Origin: Acidobacteriota bacterium
Lineage (GTDB): Bacteria > Acidobacteriota > Holophagae > Thermotomaculales > Thermotomaculaceae
DNA length: 5,575 bases
Reading direction: 5' to 3'
Assembly (NCBI GenBank): GCA_003650445.1
Contig: QMQE01000164.1
Location: 1 to 5,575, forward strand
Below the pieces are notes generated by a model that saw only the letters and a program-made list of their open reading frames with translations, had not been told where the DNA came from and did not search any database. Numbering within the stretch: position 1 is the first letter of the stretch; each line of letters opens with the position of its first letter. Below are positions 4,956 through 5,575 of this stretch, piece by piece. The translations under genes were made by a program, and so were the position numbers.

Positions 4956-5575
4956 TTGAGCAATACGCATACACCTGCGCCGGAAAGGCGCACCCATCAC
5001 AAAAGCAGACAGAGAACGGGAACGGACGGTTTTTTGACAAAATCCAATACACATTTGCCCCACGCAAGGCGGGCACACAGGCCGGATGATACTAACTTCG
5101 CGCTAAAAGGTGTCTTTGAGGCATTGATCACACCCCTGAAACGGGCAGTGAAAGCGGCGGGTTATGAAACGCCGACACCCATTCAGGAGCAGGCGATTCC
5201 CCACCTGCTGAACGGCCGGGATGTACTGGGCTGTGCCCAGACCGGCACGGGGAAGACGGCGGCATTCATGTTGCCGATTTTGCAGTATTTAAGCGATCAG
5301 CCGAAGCGGCCGGTACCGGGCAAGCCCCGGGTGCTGGTACTGACCCCGACCCGGGAACTGGCAGCACAGATTGATGACAGTATTGCAAGCTATGGACGCT
5401 ACCTCAGGATTAGCCATGCGGTTATTTTCGGTGGTGTGGGACAACAACCCCAGGTGACAAAACTTCGCCGGGGACTGGATATTGTGGTTGCGACGCCGGG
5501 CCGCTTGCTGGACCTGATGCAACAGGGCCATGTGAGCCTGAATGCCGTTGAGGTCTTTGTGCTGGATGAAGCAGA
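4956..5575 (+). CDS. rhlE: RhlE-type DEAD-box RNA helicase (cut by right edge)
   Basis: This ATP-dependent RNA helicase would act in RNA remodelling such as ribosome assembly or RNA decay. The 206 codons present cover most of the first RecA domain. Visible are the Q motif GYETPTPIQ (69-77), motif I AQTGTGKT (94-101), motif Ia PTRELA (131-136), FGGV, motif Ib TPGR (180-183), and motif II begun as DEA (204-206). The fourth residue of motif II is cut off at the edge. Spacing and sequence (VFGG-VGQQPQ, DIVVATPGRLLDLMQQGH) fit the RhlE group. No in-frame ATG exists upstream of the Q motif. I chose TTG at 4956 because AGAGG (4943-4947) lies 8 nt upstream. This gives a basic, disordered-looking N-terminal extension of about 50 residues (rich in H, R, T, P) before the helicase core. 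TTG at 5034 is the alternative. Catalytic domain 2 lies beyond the window. Confidence 0.9.
   Translation, partial: MSNTHTPAPERRTHHKSRQRTGTDGFLTKSNTHLPHARRAHRPDDTNFALKGVFEALITPLKRAVKAAGYETPTPIQEQAIPHLLNGRDVLGCAQTGTGKTAAFMLPILQYLSDQPKRPVPGKPRVLVLTPTRELAAQIDDSIASYGRYLRISHAVIFGGVGQQPQVTKLRRGLDIVVATPGRLLDLMQQGHVSLNAVEVFVLDEA

Noticed and set aside
4831..5076. - strand frame of 81 codons opposite the helicase start
   Set aside because: It is Cys-rich with no recognisable pattern, lacks a good ribosome binding site, and lies antisense to the N-terminal extension of the helicase. It would regain interest if the helicase proved to start downstream.

Overview
This is a bacterial chromosomal window that looks like ordinary core genome, with unusually repeat-rich spacers. 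Base composition looks roughly balanced (not counted). The genes fit a free-living, probably diderm bacterium with type IV pili, although no outer-membrane gene is present to prove that. Intergenic DNA built from 6- and 7-nt repeats is something I associate with genomes of environmental, often uncultured lineages. I cannot place the organism at phylum level.

Layout from left to right: (1) The C-terminal end of a + strand gene enters from the left edge and stops at 142. (2) Facing it tail to tail is a small two-helix membrane protein on the - strand (432 to 157), of unknown function. (3) Positions 433-890 are non-coding and hold one arm of a 98-bp inverted repeat. (4) A complete tRNA-Phe (GAA) lies on the - strand with encoded CCA. 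(5) pilT on the + strand encodes the type IV pilus retraction ATPase. (6) Positions 2332-2640 hold the second arm of the inverted repeat, a perfect five-unit heptamer array, one copy of a 40-bp direct repeat and a strong bidirectional terminator. (7) A two-gene - strand operon encodes a Na+/phosphate cotransporter of the QSSS type and, 2 bp downstream, a separate PhoU-domain protein. It has a clear extended -10 promoter. (8) Positions 4416-4955 are a non-coding divergent spacer with a 19-nt tandem duplication and the second copy of the 40-bp direct repeat. (9) An RhlE-type DEAD-box RNA helicase on the + strand is cut by the right edge inside motif II.

The transporter and PhoU-domain protein form one functional unit for phosphate import and its control. 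The other genes look like unrelated single units. I see no mobile-element gene, CRISPR array, toxin-antitoxin pair or defence cassette. The most unusual content is the intergenic repeats: a near-identical inverted pair bracketing tRNA-Phe and pilT, with different heptamer copy number in the two arms, plus a separate hexamer-bearing direct repeat. No convincing new multi-gene system is visible.
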